Assembly: GCA_023428295.1 (NCBI GenBank)
Contig: JAEYYV010000021.1
Span: 1 to 35,494 of the forward strand
Reading direction: 5' to 3'
Length of the DNA: 35,494 bases
DNA from: Pseudomonadota bacterium
Lineage (GTDB): Bacteria > Myxococcota_A > Polyangia > Haliangiales > Haliangiaceae
Shown: one piece after another, positions 33,594 through 35,494 of the stretch
How positions within the stretch are numbered: position 1 is the stretch's first letter
Layout: each line of letters opens with the position of its first letter
Made by a program: the position numbers and the translations under genes
The notes under the pieces: model-generated
Databases searched by the model: none
Seen by the model: the letters and a program-made list of their open reading frames with translations, nothing else
Told to the model about the DNA's origin: nothing

Positions 33594-33634
33594 GGGACAA
33601 CAGCGCTCCGGCGATCGGGACAGACGATTGTCTC
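33594..33634. promoter_or_regulatory. GGGACA direct and inverted repeats between the MocR and aconitase genes
   Basis: GGGACA occurs at 33594-33599 and 33617-33622, 23 bp apart (about two helical turns), with the inverted near-copy TGTCTC at 33629-33634; GAGACA recurs at 33553-33558. MocR/PdxR regulators typically bind direct repeats of short sites, so this is a candidate operator in the 170-bp divergent gap. Confidence 0.4.
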
Positions 33635-33729
33635 TAGACGGTGAGGCTTCTGGCCGAGCGGAGCGTCGCGATCAGCTCCGCACGTTCGTCCTCAGCCGCC
33701 ACGCCGTGGGCGTGGTACGGTTCGCCCCG

Positions 33730-35494
<1,765 letters not shown>

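Overview
The window looks like ordinary chromosome from a high-GC, Gram-negative predatory-type bacterium, most likely a member of the Myxococcota (Polyangia-like). The clues are strong G/C bias at third codon positions, two secreted proteins ending in MYXO-CTERM-type tails (small Gly/Cys motif, hydrophobic helix, Arg cluster), many lipoproteins and secreted proteins of unknown function, a thrombospondin-type-3/vWA lipoprotein and a PD40-repeat lipoprotein. I see no rRNA, tRNA, CRISPR array, insertion sequence or prophage. Genus cannot be fixed from this sequence.

Layout. 1-1868: a leftward promoter with a strong operator-like dyad for a gene off the left edge, then a secreted trypsin-like protease and pdxH. 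1947-4737: sixA, a small secreted glycine-rich membrane protein, a stand-alone GGQ release-factor-like protein and an unknown protein. 4800-6691: a LysR regulator divergent from an NmrA-like NAD(P)-binding protein. 6746-12133: a molybdopterin oxidoreductase, a MYXO-CTERM protein, an AraC/GyrI regulator with an unusual tail overlapping an alpha/beta hydrolase, and moaB. 12254-19530: a phasin-like protein, a PD40 lipoprotein, the housekeeping run elaA-adk-leuS, a LOG-type phosphoribohydrolase and a membrane/zinc-ribbon protein. 19577-23508: a secreted triple-repeat protein, a putative secreted protease inhibitor and the vWA/TSP3 lipoprotein. 23707-26670: a tight operon of histidine-phosphatase-fold protein, acyl-CoA dehydrogenase and APH-type kinase. 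26674-29976: two lipoproteins, a macrolide-phosphotransferase (Mph) homologue with a possible leader peptide, and a decayed copy of the 3' end of the Mph gene. 29977-35494: a lipoprotein metzincin-like protease, a MocR-type regulator and a truncated aconitase-family enzyme with its swivel domain at the N-terminus.

How genes work together. The 23707-26670 operon pairs a kinase and an acyl-CoA dehydrogenase in the way the ACAD10/11 and LvaA/LvaC systems do, which suggests catabolism of 4-hydroxyacyl-CoAs through a phosphorylated intermediate. moaB could supply cofactor for the molybdopterin oxidoreductase. Secreted proteases and a candidate protease inhibitor fit a predatory or scavenging lifestyle. 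The most interesting candidates for new biology are the possible macrolide-sensing leader before the mph-like gene, the paralogous triple-repeat secreted family (19577-20755 and 27364-28593), and several clear dyads at divergent promoters.
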